From: Micavibrio aeruginosavorus
Lineage (GTDB): Bacteria > Pseudomonadota > Alphaproteobacteria > Micavibrionales > Micavibrionaceae
Assembly: GCA_003240795.1 (NCBI GenBank)
Contig: QFNK01000118.1
Coordinates: 1-6,132, forward strand
Direction: 5' to 3'
DNA length: 6,132 bases
This document shows, piece by piece, positions 4,941 to 6,132 of the stretch; the first letter of the stretch is position 1; every line of letters begins with the position of its first letter. The position numbers and the translations under genes were made by a program. The notes under the pieces are model-generated. The model was not told the DNA's origin, did not search any database, and saw nothing but the letters and a program-made list of their open reading frames with translations.

Positions 4941-6132
4941 TTATCCCCGCAGGCTTGCCCCGCATTTGGAGGTCACGGCCTCTATGATTTTCTTTGTAAT
5001 GCCTTCGATCTCGGCATCGCCCAGCGTTTTGTCTTTCGGCTGGATCGTGACGTTGATGGCGACGGATTTCTTGCCGTCTTCCACGCCCTTGCCTTTGTAA
5101 ACGTCGAACACGTCTATGCTGCCGATCATCTTGTCGGCGGAACGGGCGGCGCGGATGATATTTTCCGCCTCCACCGCATCATCCACGAGGAACGCGAAGT
5201 CGCGCTGTACGGGCTGGAACGGCGAGAGGGTCAGAAGCGGGCGGGCATTCGTGCGTTTCTTGACCGTAGGCGCATTGTTGAGGAATGCTTCGAACGCGGC
5301 AACGGGGCCCTTGATGCCCATGTCATCGAGAATGGCCGGATGAACCTCCCCGAAATAGGCAAGGACGTTTGCGCCGAGGCGCAGGCTTCCGGAGCGTCCG
5401 GGGTGGTAGTAGTCAGGCGCGTCGCGGCTGACCTGCAGGTTGCCGACAGGCGCGCCGGCGGCGGCCAATGCGGCCATGGCGTCCGCTTTCGCATCCAGTG
5501 CGTCTACGGCGCGGCTGGCGTCGTTTCCGGCCCAGTGGCGTGCGCCCTGACCGGTGTGACGGACGCCCGCGGCGACCGTCTTCTGGCCGTCCGTTTTTGC
5601 GGAGGTGAAGGCGGGGCCGACTTCGAAGAGTGAAGCATAGGCGTTGCCGCGATCCGCGTTCTTCTGCGCGGCCTCGATCAGGTTCGGCAGAATGCTCGGG
5701 CGCATCTGCGTCAGTTCGGAAGAGATCGGGTTTGTGAGCGCCAATGCCGGATTGTCGTTCGATCCGAACAGGCGCGCCGTTTCCTTTTTCATGAAGGACC
5801 ATGTCACGCATTCGGACAGGCCGCGCGCGCCGAGGGCGGAGCGGGCCTTGCGGACGCGGGCAAAGTTTTCGGTTTCTGCCGGAGGAGGAACCGCGCCGCC
5901 GCTGCGTACGGAGAGGGCCGGGATATTGTCGAAACCGTGAACGCGGACGATTTCCTCGACAAGGTCGGCGCGTCCCTGAATGTCCGCGCGCCATGACGGC
6001 GGCGTGACTTTCTTGCCCTGAACATCGAAGCCGAGGGATTTGAGGATTTCGACCTGACGCTTTTCATCGATGGCCACGCCGGAGAGTTTTTCCGTGTAGG
6101 CAGAATCGAAATCGTAGCTGCGTTTCCAGTCG
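4941..6132 (-). CDS. pheT: Phenylalanine--tRNA ligase beta subunit, C-terminal half (partial)
   Basis: This is the last 396 residues of PheT, whose reading frame stays open to the right edge of the window. PheT pairs with the catalytic alpha subunit PheS as an alpha2-beta2 enzyme that charges tRNA-Phe in the cytoplasm. Counting from the first complete codon at 6131, the segment begins in the B5 domain; Asp50, Asp56, Glu59 and Glu60 have the spacing of its magnesium ligands (D-x5-D-x2-EE, within DIQGRADLVEEI). The synthetase-like core (about 88-300) holds NPISSELTQMRPSIL, HPGRSGSL and FGEVHP. The C-terminal FDX-ACB domain, which binds tRNA, covers about 303-396 with QRDFAFLVDD. Bacterial PheT is normally about 800 residues, so roughly the N-terminal half, including the tRNA-binding, B3/B4 and editing parts, lies outside. 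A GTG at 6077 falls inside the conserved domain and is not the start. pheS would usually lie just upstream, beyond the edge. Confidence 0.97.
   Translation of the reverse strand, partial: DWKRSYDFDSAYTEKLSGVAIDEKRQVEILKSLGFDVQGKKVTPPSWRADIQGRADLVEEIVRVHGFDNIPALSVRSGGAVPPPAETENFARVRKARSALGARGLSECVTWSFMKKETARLFGSNDNPALALTNPISSELTQMRPSILPNLIEAAQKNADRGNAYASLFEVGPAFTSAKTDGQKTVAAGVRHTGQGARHWAGNDASRAVDALDAKADAMAALAAAGAPVGNLQVSRDAPDYYHPGRSGSLRLGANVLAYFGEVHPAILDDMGIKGPVAAFEAFLNNAPTVKKRTNARPLLTLSPFQPVQRDFAFLVDDAVEAENIIRAARSADKMIGSIDVFDVYKGKGVEDGKKSVAINVTIQPKDKTLGDAEIEGITKKIIEAVTSKCGASLRG

Noticed and set aside
4662..5633. A 323-codon plus-strand frame running from the end of fadD into pheT.
   Set aside because: It crosses the strong terminator at 4905-4937 and lies out of frame or antisense to two well-recognised genes; the protein is low in recognisable motifs.
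1..6132. Search for a new defence, mobile or CRISPR-like system.
   Set aside because: No spaced repeats, transposase, integrase, tRNA or toxin-like gene was seen; all genes belong to well-known housekeeping families.

Overview
This window looks like an ordinary chromosomal housekeeping stretch from an alphaproteobacterium of moderate GC content. That placement is inferred from protein wording: the GroES start (MKFRPLHDRV), the GroEL sequence with its GGM-rich tail, a protein with two cold-shock domains of the kind known from Caulobacter and relatives, and the style of the PheT sequence. No database search was possible, so the genus is open.

Layout, left to right. Positions 1-163 hold the control region of the chaperonin operon: a promoter with features of both a housekeeping and an alphaproteobacterial RpoH promoter, a near-perfect CIRCE operator for the HrcA repressor, and an 11-bp leader stem-loop that shares four bases with the CIRCE right arm. 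groES (164-478) and groEL (550-2196) follow, each with a strong ribosome binding site. Positions 2197-2393 hold an imperfect palindromic element of about 80 bp, a bidirectional terminator and a short AT-rich palindromic stretch. A double cold-shock-domain gene lies on the minus strand (2394-2915). The divergent gap 2916-3207 contains small inverted repeats and a weak promoter candidate. A fatty-acid--CoA ligase gene, FadD type, follows on the plus strand (3208-4893). A second bidirectional terminator (4905-4937) separates it from the 3' half of pheT, which runs on the minus strand from beyond the right edge to 4941.

The four transcription units alternate in direction (groESL right, csp left, fadD right, pheT left). 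Both convergent junctions are closed by a hairpin with A- and T-tracts on its two sides, which can stop transcription from either direction. The genes do not form one pathway: protein folding under heat stress, RNA chaperoning, fatty-acid activation and tRNA charging are simply neighbours.

I found no new multi-gene system. The items most worth a second look are non-coding: the groES leader stem-loop overlapping CIRCE, the palindromic element behind groEL, and possible operators between the cold-shock gene and the ligase gene.
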